This document shows, piece by piece, positions 1-9,629 of a DNA stretch of 14,273 nucleotides; position 1 is the first letter of the stretch, and each line of letters starts with the position of its first letter. Both the position numbers and the translations under genes were made by a program. The notes beneath the pieces are model-generated. The model searched no databases, was not told where the DNA came from, and worked only from the letters and a program-made list of their open reading frames with translations. This DNA is from Theodoxus fluviatilis (lineage: Eukaryota > Mollusca > Gastropoda > Cycloneritida > Neritidae), in the NCBI GenBank assembly GCA_034096865.1, contig JAWQFJ010014567.1:2501-16773 (forward strand). Direction: 5' to 3'.

Positions 1-150
1 CTCCTCCCTCCTCCCTCCTCCTCCCTCCTCCTCCTCCTCCTCCTCCTCCTCCTCCTCCTCCTCCTCCTCCTCCTCCTCCTCCTCCTCCTTCTCCTCCTCC
101 TCCTCCTTCTTCTTCTCCTCCTCTTCCTCCTCCTCCTCCTCCTTATTCCT
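1..150. repeat. CTC/CCT-rich polypyrimidine microsatellite (first block)
   Basis: Almost pure CTC trinucleotide repeat with a few CTT interruptions near 90-125. The plus strand is nearly all pyrimidine and the minus strand all purine, so open frames of Glu or Gly here are compositional. It runs off the left edge of the window, so its true length is unknown. Confidence 0.95.
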
Positions 151-290
151 TGTCTTTGTAATTCAAACATCGTTTATCTCTGTTGTCAACATTTGAAGAT
201 CCCAAGCAGTCAATTGTTATAGAATCATCATCCCCATCATCTCTACCATCATAGTCGTCACCACAATCACTACCATAATCATCATCCTCC
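151..290. repeat. Non-microsatellite linker, copy 1 of a duplicated block
   Basis: This stretch carries TGTCTTTGTA, CAACATTTGAAG, CCCAAGCAGTCAATTG and CACAATCACTACCATAATC. The same landmarks recur in the same order at 687-843 after another CTC tract. The two copies have diverged by substitutions and by an insertion of roughly 15-20 bp in the second copy. Together with the flanking CTC and ATC tracts this indicates a tandem duplication of about 540 bp. Confidence 0.85.
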
Positions 291-686
291 TCCTTCTGTT
301 TCCTCCTCCTCTTCCTGTTTCCTCCTCCTCTTTCTGCTTCCTCCTCCTCTTCCTGTTTCCTCCTCCTCCTCCGCCTCCTCCTTCTCCTCCTCCTCCTCCT
401 CCTCCTCCTCCTCCTGTTTCCTCCTCCTCCTCCCTCCTCCTCCTCCCTCCTCCTCCTCCCTCCTCCTCCCTCCTCTTTCTGTTTCCTCCTCCTCCTCCCT
501 CCCTCCTCCCTCCCTCCTCCCTCCCTCCTCTCCCCTCCCCCCTCCCCCTCCCCCCTCCCCCCTCCCCCCTCCCCCCTCCCCCCTCCCCCCTCCCCCCTCC
601 CCCCTCCTCCCTCCTCCCTCCTCCTCCTCCTCCTCCTCCTCCTCCTCCTCCTCCTCCTCCCTCCTCCTCCTCCTCCTCCTCCTCCT
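286..686. repeat. CTC-rich microsatellite with internal C5-6T tract
   Basis: Polypyrimidine block. CTC repeats are interrupted by phased CTGTTTC words (about 297-490). A cytosine-rich run of TCCCCCC heptamers fills about 531-606, and pure CTC follows to 686. A 161-codon minus-strand open frame of poly-Glu and poly-Gly covers it, but the composition changes with each microsatellite type and there is no recognisable domain, so I do not call a gene. Confidence 0.93.
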
Positions 687-843
687 CGTCTTTGTATTTC
701 AAACTATTTTTAGAAGACTATTTTTGCTCTGATGTCAACATTTGAAGGTCCCAAGCAGTCAATTGATATAGAATCACCATTGACATAATCACCACCATCT
801 CTCCCACCATAGTGGTCACCACAATCACTACCATAATCATCAT
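687..843. repeat. Linker, copy 2 of the duplicated block
   Basis: Second copy of the linker at 151-290. Shared words include TCTTTGTA, CAACATTTGAAG, CCCAAGCAGTCAATTG and CACAATCACTACCATAATC. It leads straight into an expanded ATC tract, whereas copy 1 leads back into CTC repeats. Confidence 0.85.
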
Positions 844-1277
844 CATCATCATCATCATCATTATCACAGTTGTCATCGTCGTCGTTATCATCATCTGTGC
901 CACTGCACTACTAACACCATCACTATCGTTAGTATCGTCGTCGTCATCCTCATCACCACCACTACTCTACCAGTACCACACATATCATCAGTATCGTCGT
1001 CATCATCATCATCACTATCGTATCATCGTCGTCATCTCACTAATAACCATTTCGCCACGAGCACAATCACTATCGTCAGTATCGTCGTCATCATCATCAC
1101 CACCATTACACTACCAACACCATCACTATCGTATCATCGTCGTCATCTCCATCACCACCATTACGCCACGAGTACCATCACTCAGCGTCGTCATCATCAT
1201 CACGAGCACTACACTACCTGCACTACACTACCAGCATTAACGCTACTGTCAGTATAGTCGTCATCCCCATCGCCACC
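838..1277. repeat. ATC/GTC-rich degenerate trinucleotide region
   Basis: Short runs of ATC, GTC and ACC mixed with TACCA and CACTATCG words. The 26-base segment starting CACTATCGTATCATCG occurs at 1013 and again at 1124, giving a local period of 111 bp. A 142-codon plus-strand frame of Ile, Val, Thr and Ser runs through it, but it is low-complexity translation of the microsatellite. The 39 bp minisatellite begins at its right edge. Confidence 0.85.
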
Positions 1278-4200
1278 CACCAGCATCCCCGCCAGCAGTG
1301 AGCCTGCCAGCACAAGCATCCGCACCACTAGTAAGCCTGCCAGCACCACTACCAGCATCCCCGCCACTAGTAAGCCTGCCATCACCAGCATCCGCATCCC
1401 CGCCACTAGTAAGCCTACCAGCATTCCCGCCACTAGTAAGCCTCCCAGCACCAGCACCAGCATCCCCGCCACTAGTAAGCCTACCAGCACGACTACCAGC
1501 ATCCCAGGCACTAGTAAGCCTGCCAGCACCAGCACCAGCATCCCCGCCACTAGTAAGCCTGGCAGCACCTGCACCAGCATTCCCGCCACTAGTAAGCCTG
1601 CCAGCACCACCACCAGCAACCCAGGCACTAGTAAGCCTGCCAGCACCACCACCAGCATCCTCGATACTAGTAAGCCTGCCACCACCTGCACCAGCATCCC
1701 CGCCACTGGTAAGCCTGCCAGCACCAGCACCAGCATCCCCGCCACTAGTAAGCCTACCAGCACGACTACCAGCATCCCAGGCACTAGTAAGCCTGCCAGC
1801 ACCACCACCAGCATCCCTGCCACTAGTAAGCCTGCCAGCACCAGCATCCGCACCACCAGTAAGCCTGCCAGCACCACCACCAGCATCCCCGCCACTAGTA
1901 AGCCTGCCACCACCTGCACCAGCATCCCCGCCACTAGTAAGCCTGCCAGCACCACCACCACCAACCCAGGCACTAGTAAGCCTGCCAGCACCACCACCAG
2001 CATCCTCGATACTAGTAAGCCTGCCACCACCTGCACCAGCATCCCCGCCACTGGTAAGCCTGCCAGCACCAGCACCAGCATCCCCGCCACTAGTGAGCCT
2101 GCCAGCACCACCACCAGCATCCCCACCACTAGTAAGCCTGCCAGCACCACTACCAGCATCCCCGCCACTAGTAAGCCTGCCAGCACCACCACCAGCATCC
2201 CCGCCACTAGTAAGCCTGCCACCACCTGCACCAGCATCCCCGCCACTGGTAAGCCTGCCAGCACCAGCACCAGCATCCCCGCCACTAGTGAGCCTGCCAG
2301 CACCACCACCAGCATCCCCGCCACTAGTAAGCCTGCCAGCACCACCACCAGCATCCCCGCCACTAGTAAGCCTGCCAGCACCACCACCAGCATCCCCGCA
2401 ACTAGTAAGCCTGCCAGCACCACTACCAGCATCCCCGCCACTAGTAAGCCTGCCGGCATCACCACCAGCATCCCCGCCACTGGTAAGCTGCCAGCACCAG
2501 CACCAGCATCCCCGCCACTAGTAAGCCTGCCAGCACCACCACCAGCATCCCAGGCACTAGTAAGCTTGCCAGCATCCCCGCCACTTGTAAGCCTGCCAAC
2601 ACCAGCATCCGCACCACTAGTAAGCCTACCAGCAGCACCACCAGCATCCCCGCCACTAGTAAGCCTGCCAGCACCACCACCAGCATCCCCGCCACTAGTA
2701 AGCCTGCCAGCATTCCCGCCACTAGTAAGCCTTCCAGCACCACCACCAGCATCCCCGCCACTAGTAAGCCTGCCAGCATTCCCGCCACTAGTAAGCCTTC
2801 CAGCACCACTACCAGCATTCCCGCCACTAGTAAGCCTGCCACCACCTGCACCAGCATCCCCGCCAATAGTAAGCCTACCAGCACCACCACCAGCATCCCC
2901 GCCACTAGTAAGCCTGCCAGCACCACTACCAGCATCCCCGCCACTAGTAAGCCTGCCAGCACCACCACCAGCATCCCCGCCACTAGTAAGCCTGCCAGCA
3001 CCACCACCAGCATCCCCGCCACTAGTAAGCCTGCCACCACCAGCACCAGCATCCCCGCCACTAGTAAGCCTACCAGCACCACCACCAGCATCCCCGCCAC
3101 TAGTAAGCCTGCCAGCACCACTACCAGCATCCCCGCCACTAGTAAGCCTGCCAGCACCACCACCAGCATCCCCGCCACTAGTAAGCCTGCCAGCACCACC
3201 ACCAGCATCCCCGCCACTAGTAAGCCTACCAGCACCACCACTAGCATCCCCGCCACTAGTAAGCCTGCCAGCACCACCACCAGCATCCCCGCCACTAGTA
3301 AGCCTTCCAGCACCACTACCAGCATTCCCGCCACTAGTAAGCCTGCCGGCACCACCACCAGCATCCCTGCCACTAGTAAGCCTACCAGCACCACTACCAG
3401 CATTCCCGCCACTAGTAAGCCTGCCGGCACCACCACCAGCATCCCCGCCACTAGTAAGCCTTCCAGCACCACTACCAGCATTCCCGCCACTAGTAAGCCT
3501 GCCGGCACCACCACCAGCATCCCCGCCACTAGTAAGCCTGCCAGCACCACCACCAGACCCCGCCACTAGTAAGCCTGCCAGCACCAGCACCAGCATCCCC
3601 ACCACTGGTAAGCCTGCCAGCACGAGCACCAGCATCCCCACCACTAGTAAGCCTACCAGCAACAGCACCAGCATCCCCGCCACTAGTAAGCCTGCCAGCA
3701 CCAGCACCAGCATCCCCGCCACTTGTAAGACTGCCAGCACCACCACCAGCTTCCCCGCCACTAGTACGCCTGCCAGCACCACCACCAGCATCCCCGCCAC
3801 TAGTAAGCCTACCATCAACAGCACCAGCATCCCCGCCACTAGTAAGCCTACCAGCAACAGCACCAGCATCCCCGCCACTAGTAAGCCTGCCAGCACCAGC
3901 ACCAGCATCCCCGCCACTAGTAAGCCTTCCAGCACCACCACCAGCATCCCCGCCACTAGTAAGCCTTCCAGCACCACTACCAGCATTCCCGCCACTAGTA
4001 AGCCTGCCACCACCAGCACCAGCATCCCCGCCACTAGTAAGCCTGCCAGCACCAGCACCAGCATCCCCACCACTAGTAAGCCTGCCAGCACCACCACCAG
4101 CATCCCCGCCACTAGTAAGCCTTCCAGCACCACTACCAGCATTCCCGCCACTAGTAAGCCTGCCAGCACCACTACCAGCATTCCCGCCACTAGTAAGCCT

Positions 4201-6403
4201 GCCGGCACCACCACCAGCATCCCCGCCACTAGTAAGCCTTCCAGCACCACTACCAGCATTCCCGCCACTAGTAAGCCTGCCGGCACCTGCACCAGCATCC
4301 CCGCCACTAGTAAGCCTGCCACCACCAAAGCCCACGCCACTAGTAAGCCTGCCAGCACCACTACCAGCATCCCCGCCACTAGTAAGCCAACCAGCAGCAC
4401 CACCAGCATCCCCGCCACTAGTAAGCCTGCCAACACCAGCACCAGCATCCCCGCCACTAGTAAGCCTGCCGGCACCACCACCAGCATCCCCGCCACTAGT
4501 AAGCCTGCCAGCACCACCACCAGACCCCGCCACTAGTAAGCCTTCCACCACCAGCACCAGCATCCCCACCACTGGTAAGCCTGCCAGCACCACCACCAGC
4601 ATCCCCGCCACTAGTAAGCCTACCAGCACCACCACCAGCATCCCCGCCACTAGTAAGCCTGCCAGCACCACCACCAGCATCCCCGCCACTAGTAAGCCTG
4701 CCATCACCAGCACCAGCATCCCCGCCACTAGTAAGCCTGCCGGCACCACCACCAGCATCCCCGCCACTAGTAAGCCTGTCAGCACCACCACCAGCATCCC
4801 TGCCACTAGTAAGCCTGCCAGCACCACCACCAGCATCCCCGCCACTAGTAAGCCTGCCAGCACCACTACCAGCATCCCCGCCACTAGTAAGCCTACCAGC
4901 ATCCCCGCCACTAGTAAGCCTGCCAGCACCACCACCAGCATCCCCGTCACTAGTAAGCCTACCAGCACCACCACCAGCATCCCCGCCACTAGTAAGCCTG
5001 CCAGCACCAGCACCAGCATCCCCGTCACTAGTAAGTCTGCCATCACCAGCACCAGCATTCCCGCCACTAGTAAGCCTGCCAGCACCACCACCAGCATCCC
5101 CGCCACTGGTAAGCTGCCAGCACCAGCACCAGCATCCCCGTCACTAGTAAGCCTACCAGCACCACCACCAGCATCCCCGCCACTAGTAAGCCTTCCAGCA
5201 CCACTACCAGCATTCCCGCCACTAGTAAGCCTTCCAGCACCACCACCAGCATCCCCGCCACTAGTAAGCCTGCCAGCACCACCACCAGCATCCCCGCCAC
5301 TAGTAAGCCTGCCAGCACCACCACCAGCATCCCCGCCACTAGTAAGCCTGCCGGCACCACCACCAGCATCCCCGCCACTAGTAAGCCTGCCAGCACCACC
5401 ACCAGACCCCGCCACTAGTAAGCCTGCCACCACCAGCACCAGCATCCCCACCACTGGTAAGCCTGCCAGCACCAGCACCAGCATCCCCGCCACTAGTAAG
5501 CCTCCAGCACCACCACCAGCATCCCCGCCACTAGTAAGCCTGCCAGCACCAGCACCAGCATCCCCGCCACTAGTAAGCCTGCCAGCACCACCACCAGCAT
5601 CCCCGCCACTAGTAAGCCTTCCAGCACCACTACCAGCATTCCCGCCACTAGTAAGCCTGCCAGCACCACCACCAGCATCCCCGCCACTAGTAAGCCTGCC
5701 AGCACCACCACCAGCATCCCCGCCACTAGTAAGCCTGCCAACACCAGCATCCGCACCACTAGTAAGCCTGCCAGCACCACCACCAGCATCCCCGCCACTA
5801 GTAAGCCTGCCAGCACCACCACCAGCATCCCCGCCACTAGTAAGCCTGCCAGCACCACCACCAGCATCCCCGCCACTAGTAAGCCTGCCAGGACCAGCAC
5901 CAGCATCCCCGCCACTAGTAAGCCTGCCAGCACCACCACCAGCATCCCCGCCACTAGTAAGCCTGCCAGGACCAGCACCAGCATCCCCGCCACTAGTAAG
6001 CCTGCCAGCACCACCACCAGCACCCCGCCACTAGTAAGCCTGCCACCACCAGCACCAGCATCCCCGCCACTAGTAAGCCTGCCAGGACCAGCACCAGCAT
6101 CCCCGCCACTAGTAAGCCTGCCAGCACCAGCACCAGCATCCCCGCCACTAGTAAGCCTGCCAGGACCAGCACGAGCATCCCCGCCACTAGTAAGCCTGCC
6201 AGCACCACCACCAGCATCCCCGCCACTGGTAAGCCTGCCAGCACCAGCATCCCCGCCACTAGTAAGCCTGCCAGGACCAGCACCAGCATCCCCGCCACTA
6301 GTAAGCCTGCCAGCACCAGCACCAGCATCCCCGCCACTAGTAAGCCTGCCAGCAACAGCACCAGCATCCCCGCCACTAGTAAGCCTGCCAGCACCACCAC
6401 CAG
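1278..6403. repeat. Large 39-bp minisatellite, about 130 units
   Basis: Tandem units of 39 bp with the core CCCGCCACTAGTAAGCCT, a run of AGC/ACC codon-like triplets, and an ACTAGT hexamer in nearly every unit. Shorter units of 33 and 27 bp are interspersed, and variants with ACTGGTAAG or ACTAGTGAG recur. Because 39 is divisible by 3, each frame repeats a 13-residue peptide. The plus strand reads SKPASTTTSIPAT-like in one frame and VSLPAPPPASPPL-like in another. The minus strand reads GLLVAGMLVVVLA-like or RLTSGGDAGGGAG-like. The third frame on each strand has a stop in each typical unit. Small deletions near 2486, 3556, 4523, 5113, 5405, 5503 and 6021 change frame, so no single peptide persists. 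I therefore call non-coding satellite DNA, probably intronic to the minus-strand exon at its right edge. A decayed mucin-like Pro/Thr/Ser repeat gene on the plus strand is the main alternative. Confidence 0.95.
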
Positions 6404-6411
6404 CTCACCTT
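6403..6411 (-). other. 5' splice site (donor) at edge of minisatellite
   Basis: On the minus strand the sequence is CAAG|GTGAGC, matching the metazoan U1 consensus at most positions. The first base of the intron is 6408. The G-rich strand of the 39-bp array (GCTGGTGGTGG) begins at intron base 5, so the repeat starts inside the donor consensus itself. Confidence 0.7.
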
Positions 6412-6851
6412 GCAGTCGGTGATCCTGAATTTACCACTGGCAAAAGATGCAGGCGCCTTGCGATTGGGAGAGCGTTGTTGCGGCGCCTGTCGCTGTTTCA
6501 GAGCCGGCCGGGCCTCGGCAAAACCAGAAGGGATAACTGGCAGTGGCCTGGACGGATGCTCCACAAACGGCGATAACTTCTGGGGGGACTTCTCCATCAT
6601 GGAGGCAGCAATTGTCTCCGAAGCGGTCACCATAGCGACGGGCATAGGCATGATGGGACCTTTGCGTGGGAAGTCCTGTTCGTTGTGCTTCTTTCGCACA
6701 ACGTGGGAGGGGACGGTGGGATTGGGGGATTCAGGTCGGGACTTGGCACTCCTCTTCTTGCGGACCCACTCGTCCGTCGAGGCAGGCTTGTGGCGACATC
6801 TGCGTGGTGACCGGTTGTGAATATTCCAGTGCTGCAGAGGACTCACGCTCC
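6409..6851 (-). CDS. Internal coding exon of an unidentified protein
   Basis: I do not recognise the protein. On the minus strand the exon runs from an AG acceptor (TTTGTTTATCAG, AG at 6852-6853) to the donor AAG|GTGAGC, with the intron starting at 6408. The 443 nt give two bases completing a split codon plus 147 codons, ending in phase 0. The frame stays open upstream to a TGA near 6874 and, if the intron were retained, would stop at TAG 6376-6378 in the first minisatellite unit. Codons favour G or C at the third position, unlike the flanks. The peptide is hydrophilic and rich in Ser, Pro, Lys and Arg. It has a basic stretch DEWVRKKRSAK near residues 22-32, a second basic patch HVVRKKH near 45-51, a Met/Ala-rich segment, Pro-rich stretches, and ends GKFRITDCK. 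It looks intrinsically disordered, with no signal peptide or membrane segment. There is no initiator Met at the exon start, so it is internal. A weaker acceptor (CTCTGCAG) lies 20 bp further in. The opposite strand is also open for 136 codons but lacks splice signals. Confidence 0.7.
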
Positions 6852-6875
6852 CTGATAAACAAATGCAGACTAATC
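6852..6875 (-). other. 3' splice site (acceptor) region
   Basis: On the minus strand CTGCATTTGTTTATCAG|GG gives a moderately pyrimidine-rich tract followed by CAG|G. It matches the start of the G+C-rich coding frame. The alternative CCTCTGCAG|C, with the exon starting at 6831, cannot be excluded. Confidence 0.5.
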
Positions 6876-6926
6876 AGGCAATGTGTGAAGCGCTTCGAGC
6901 ACCTGAAATGGGTGATGTCGCTATAT

Positions 6927-7800
6927 AACAAGAAGGGCAAAGCCCATACGACTCACATGCTTGACCTTGACCTTTACATGACCTTGACCTTCAGGTGACC
7001 TTCAAGGTCAAGGTCAAACAACTACACCTAGCAATGATATCATACACTAAGAAATGCTTTACACATTTTTCCTACCAAAATACATGTGGCCTTGACCCAA
7101 AGTCAATGTCATTCAAGATCATGCAACACAAAGCTGTTAATTCAAGACATAGGAAGCACAATGGTGCTTATTGGCACTTTCTACCATGAGATATGGTCAC
7201 TTTTAGTGGCTCACTACCCCATTTTGGTTACATTTCATAAGGGTCAAAGTGACCTTGACCTTGATGATATGTGACCAAATGTGTCTCATGATAAAGGTTT
7301 AACATGTGCCCCACATAATTATTAAGTTTGAAACAGTTATCTTCCATAGTTCAGGGTCAAGTTCACTTCAAAATATGTATACAATCCAACTTTGAAGAGC
7401 TCCTGTGACCTTGACCTTGACGCAAGGTCAACCAAACTGGTATCAAAAGATAGGGCTTACTTTGCCCTATATACCATATATAGTTGAGGTATCCAATCTC
7501 AAAACTCTTAGAGAAATTTGAGAAAATGTGAAAAAGGGCTATTTGTTAGAGAACAGTTATGGCCCCTGCGACCTTGACCTTGAAGCAAGGTCAAGTCACT
7601 ATGTAGATTTTTTGACGCCTTGTCATCATACACCATTATGCTACATTTGGTGTTGATAGACTTAATAGTGTACGAGAAAAATCCAACGTTAAAGTTTTAA
7701 ACGGACGCCCGGACGCCCGGACGCCGGGACGCCCGGACGCCCGGATGGACGAAACGGGTGAGTACATAGACTCACTTTTGCTTCGCATGTGAGTCAAAAA
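6927..7800 (+). mobile_element. Non-autonomous interspersed element, copy 1 (874 bp)
   Basis: The element begins AACAAGAAGGGCAAAGCCC and ends GCATGTGAGTCAAAAA. It has a subterminal inverted repeat GACTCACATGC (6950-6960) and GCATGTGAGTC (7785-7795), a 5' hairpin GGGC-AAA-GCCC (6935-6945) and a 3' hairpin GACTCAC/GTGAGTC with a 13-nt loop (7769-7795). An ACGCCCGG microsatellite lies at about 7703-7745. It contains about nine TGACCTTGA/TCAAGGTCA words. No transposase or reverse transcriptase frame is present, and a 64-codon frame shared by all copies has no coding signature. No target-site duplication is visible. Subterminal repeats, a terminal stem-loop, an internal microsatellite and no obvious duplication suggest a Helentron-associated or pearl/DINE-like element; this class call is an inference. 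It ends 75 bp from the acceptor of the minus-strand exon. Confidence 0.85.
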
Positions 7801-8072
7801 CACACACCCTTACCATGCCCCTTAATTTCCATGGCAAAAACGTAGCACCGGTGCCTTGTTCTAGTCAAAGCAATGCGTCAACCTCCACCTCTACACGAGG
7901 CAGACGTTATTGTCTCCTGTTGAGACAGCGGTCAAGTACTGATATTTTGTTAGATTTTGGAACTGACATATAAGTATTTGCTTGTAGCAGAACAACGTCT
8001 GTTTCACAGCTTTCCATCGGCAGCTGTCCAAGCTCGTGTACATAACATTAAAGATGATAATTTGAAAGTATT
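7801..8072. other. Unique spacer between element copies 1 and 2
   Basis: About 270 bp of non-repetitive sequence with no convincing ORF or RNA. It contains a short hairpin TGTCTC-CTGTT-GAGACA near 7914-7930. It is unlike the DNA outside copies 2 and 3, so the copies are not a simple tandem duplication. Confidence 0.6.
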
Positions 8073-8962
8073 AACAAGAATGGCAAAGCCCATACGACTC
8101 ACATGCTTGACCTTGACCTTTATATGACATTGGCCTTCAGGTGACCTTCAAGGTCAAGGTCAAACAACTAAACCTACCAATGACATCATACACAAATAAA
8201 TGCTTTACACATTTTTCCTACCAAAATACATGTGACCTTGACCCAAAGTCAAGGTCATCCAAGGTCATGCAACACAAAGCTGTTAATTCAAGACTTAGGA
8301 AGCACAATGGTGCTTATTGGCACTTTCTACCATGAGATATAGTCACTTTTAGTGGTTCACTACCCCATTTTGGTCACATTTCATAAGGGTCAAAGTGACC
8401 TTGACCTTGATGATATGTGAACAAATGTGTCTCATGATGAAATTATAACATGTGCCCCACATAATTATTAAGTTTGAAACAGTTATCTTCCATAGTTCAG
8501 GGTCAAGGTCACTTCAAAATATGTATACAATCCAACTTTGAAGAGCTCCTGTGACCTTGACCTTGAAGCAAGGTCCACCAAACTGGTATCAAAAGATAGG
8601 GCTTGCTTTGACCTATATACCACTTGTAGCTAAGGTCGCCATTCTCAATAACGTGGGAGAAAATTGGGAAAATGTGAAAAATGACTGTTTTTGAGACCAC
8701 ATTTATGGCTCCTGTGACCTTGACCTTGAAGCAAGGTCAAGTCACTCTGTATGTTTTTTGAGGCCTTGTCATCATACACCATCATGCCACATTTGGTGTT
8801 GATAGACTTAATAGTCTCCGAGAAAAATCCAACGTTTAAGTTTTTTACGCCCGGACGGACGGACGGACGGACGGACGGACGGACAGACGGACGGACGCCC
8901 GGACGGACGGACGACACGGCTGAGTACATAGACTCACTTTTGCTTCGCATGTGAGTCAAAAA
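8073..8962 (+). mobile_element. Non-autonomous interspersed element, copy 2 (~890 bp)
   Basis: Collinear with copies 1 and 3 by eye. Subterminal inverted repeats lie at 8096-8106 and 8947-8957. The 5' hairpin has lost one base pair (TGGCAAAGCCC). The microsatellite is mostly a pure ACGG tetranucleotide run (about 8849-8912) instead of ACGCCCGG, accounting for part of the extra length. It holds about twelve TGACCTTGA/TCAAGGTCA words. AACAAG occurs at the element start and again just after its end, but because AACAAG also starts the other copies it is probably part of the element, not a target duplication. Confidence 0.85.
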
Positions 8963-9008
8963 ACAAGTAGAAAGAGTTTTCTTAGGAAGACAAAACGTTC
9001 ACCAATGG

Positions 9009-9170
<162 letters not shown>

Positions 9171-9629
9171 CCCTGGCCTCCCCCAACTCCCCCAAATCCC
9201 CAGCCCTTTTTCCCTTACTGTCCAATATTTTGTTTTCAATGGCTAAAGTTGATGAAGACGTTTATTAGATATATTAAAAGCTACCATGTTGACAACATGG
9301 CGTAGACTTCAACATATTCCCTCAAAGTTAAAGCACATTTTCTCAAAACGTCATACCAGAGAGCAGCAGTCTGCTCAACTTTGTCACTGTTTCTCATATT
9401 TTTTTCTAGTTTTTACATTATTGGAAAGAAACATGTCTCCGCTTTACATTCACATGCATGCTTGAGAATTTCCTGAAGTAGACATGCGTATTGCCATACA
9501 ATGGACGGTCACATATTACTGCATTAGTGTGCATAGCTCGAAGCGACTGAATTGTTAGTCATGCATAACGGCCACAGATTCGCTGCAAAGTCTGTGTCAA
9601 GGAGAACCTTTAACATGCAGGTGTTGCTG
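9171..9629. other. Unique AT-leaning region, no gene seen
   Basis: No convincing gene. A perfect 8-bp-arm palindrome CCATGTTG-A-CAACATGG lies at 9284-9300. A 17-base word GTTTATTAGATATATTA at 9260 is nearly repeated at 9986. A C-rich stretch follows the GT repeat (9170-9206). Confidence 0.6.

Noticed and set aside
217..702. Minus-strand poly-Glu/poly-Gly 161-codon frame
   Set aside because: It tracks the CTC and C6T microsatellites exactly, and its short non-repeat start is part of the duplicated linker, which is not open in the other copy.
1209..4520. Minus-strand 1103-codon open frame of Val/Leu/Gly repeats
   Set aside because: It switches between two unrelated 13-residue repeats at single small deletions and back again, and lies antisense to equally open frames. 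It is a by-product of a 39-bp unit.
2566..4536. Plus-strand 656-codon Pro/Ala/Ser then Thr/Ser frame resembling a mucin
   Set aside because: The peptide changes type at a 2-nt deletion near 3556 and ends at the same deletion repeated near 4523. No signal peptide, no start context and no flanking domains are present.
6410..6820. Plus-strand 136-codon frame opposite the exon
   Set aside because: No splice signals in that orientation, Cys/Gly/Leu-rich composition and no recognisable motif. The minus strand has better codon use and exact donor and acceptor sites.
6995..7189. 64-codon frame conserved in all three element copies (also 8141-8335 and 10146-10340)
   Set aside because: Conservation follows from the high nucleotide identity of the element as a whole. 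The frame begins in a TGACCTTGA-type repeat and matches no known protein family that I recognise.
8073..8968. AACAAG as a 6-bp target-site duplication of copy 2
   Set aside because: AACAAG begins all three copies, so it is more likely element sequence; copies 1 and 3 do not show a matching flank.
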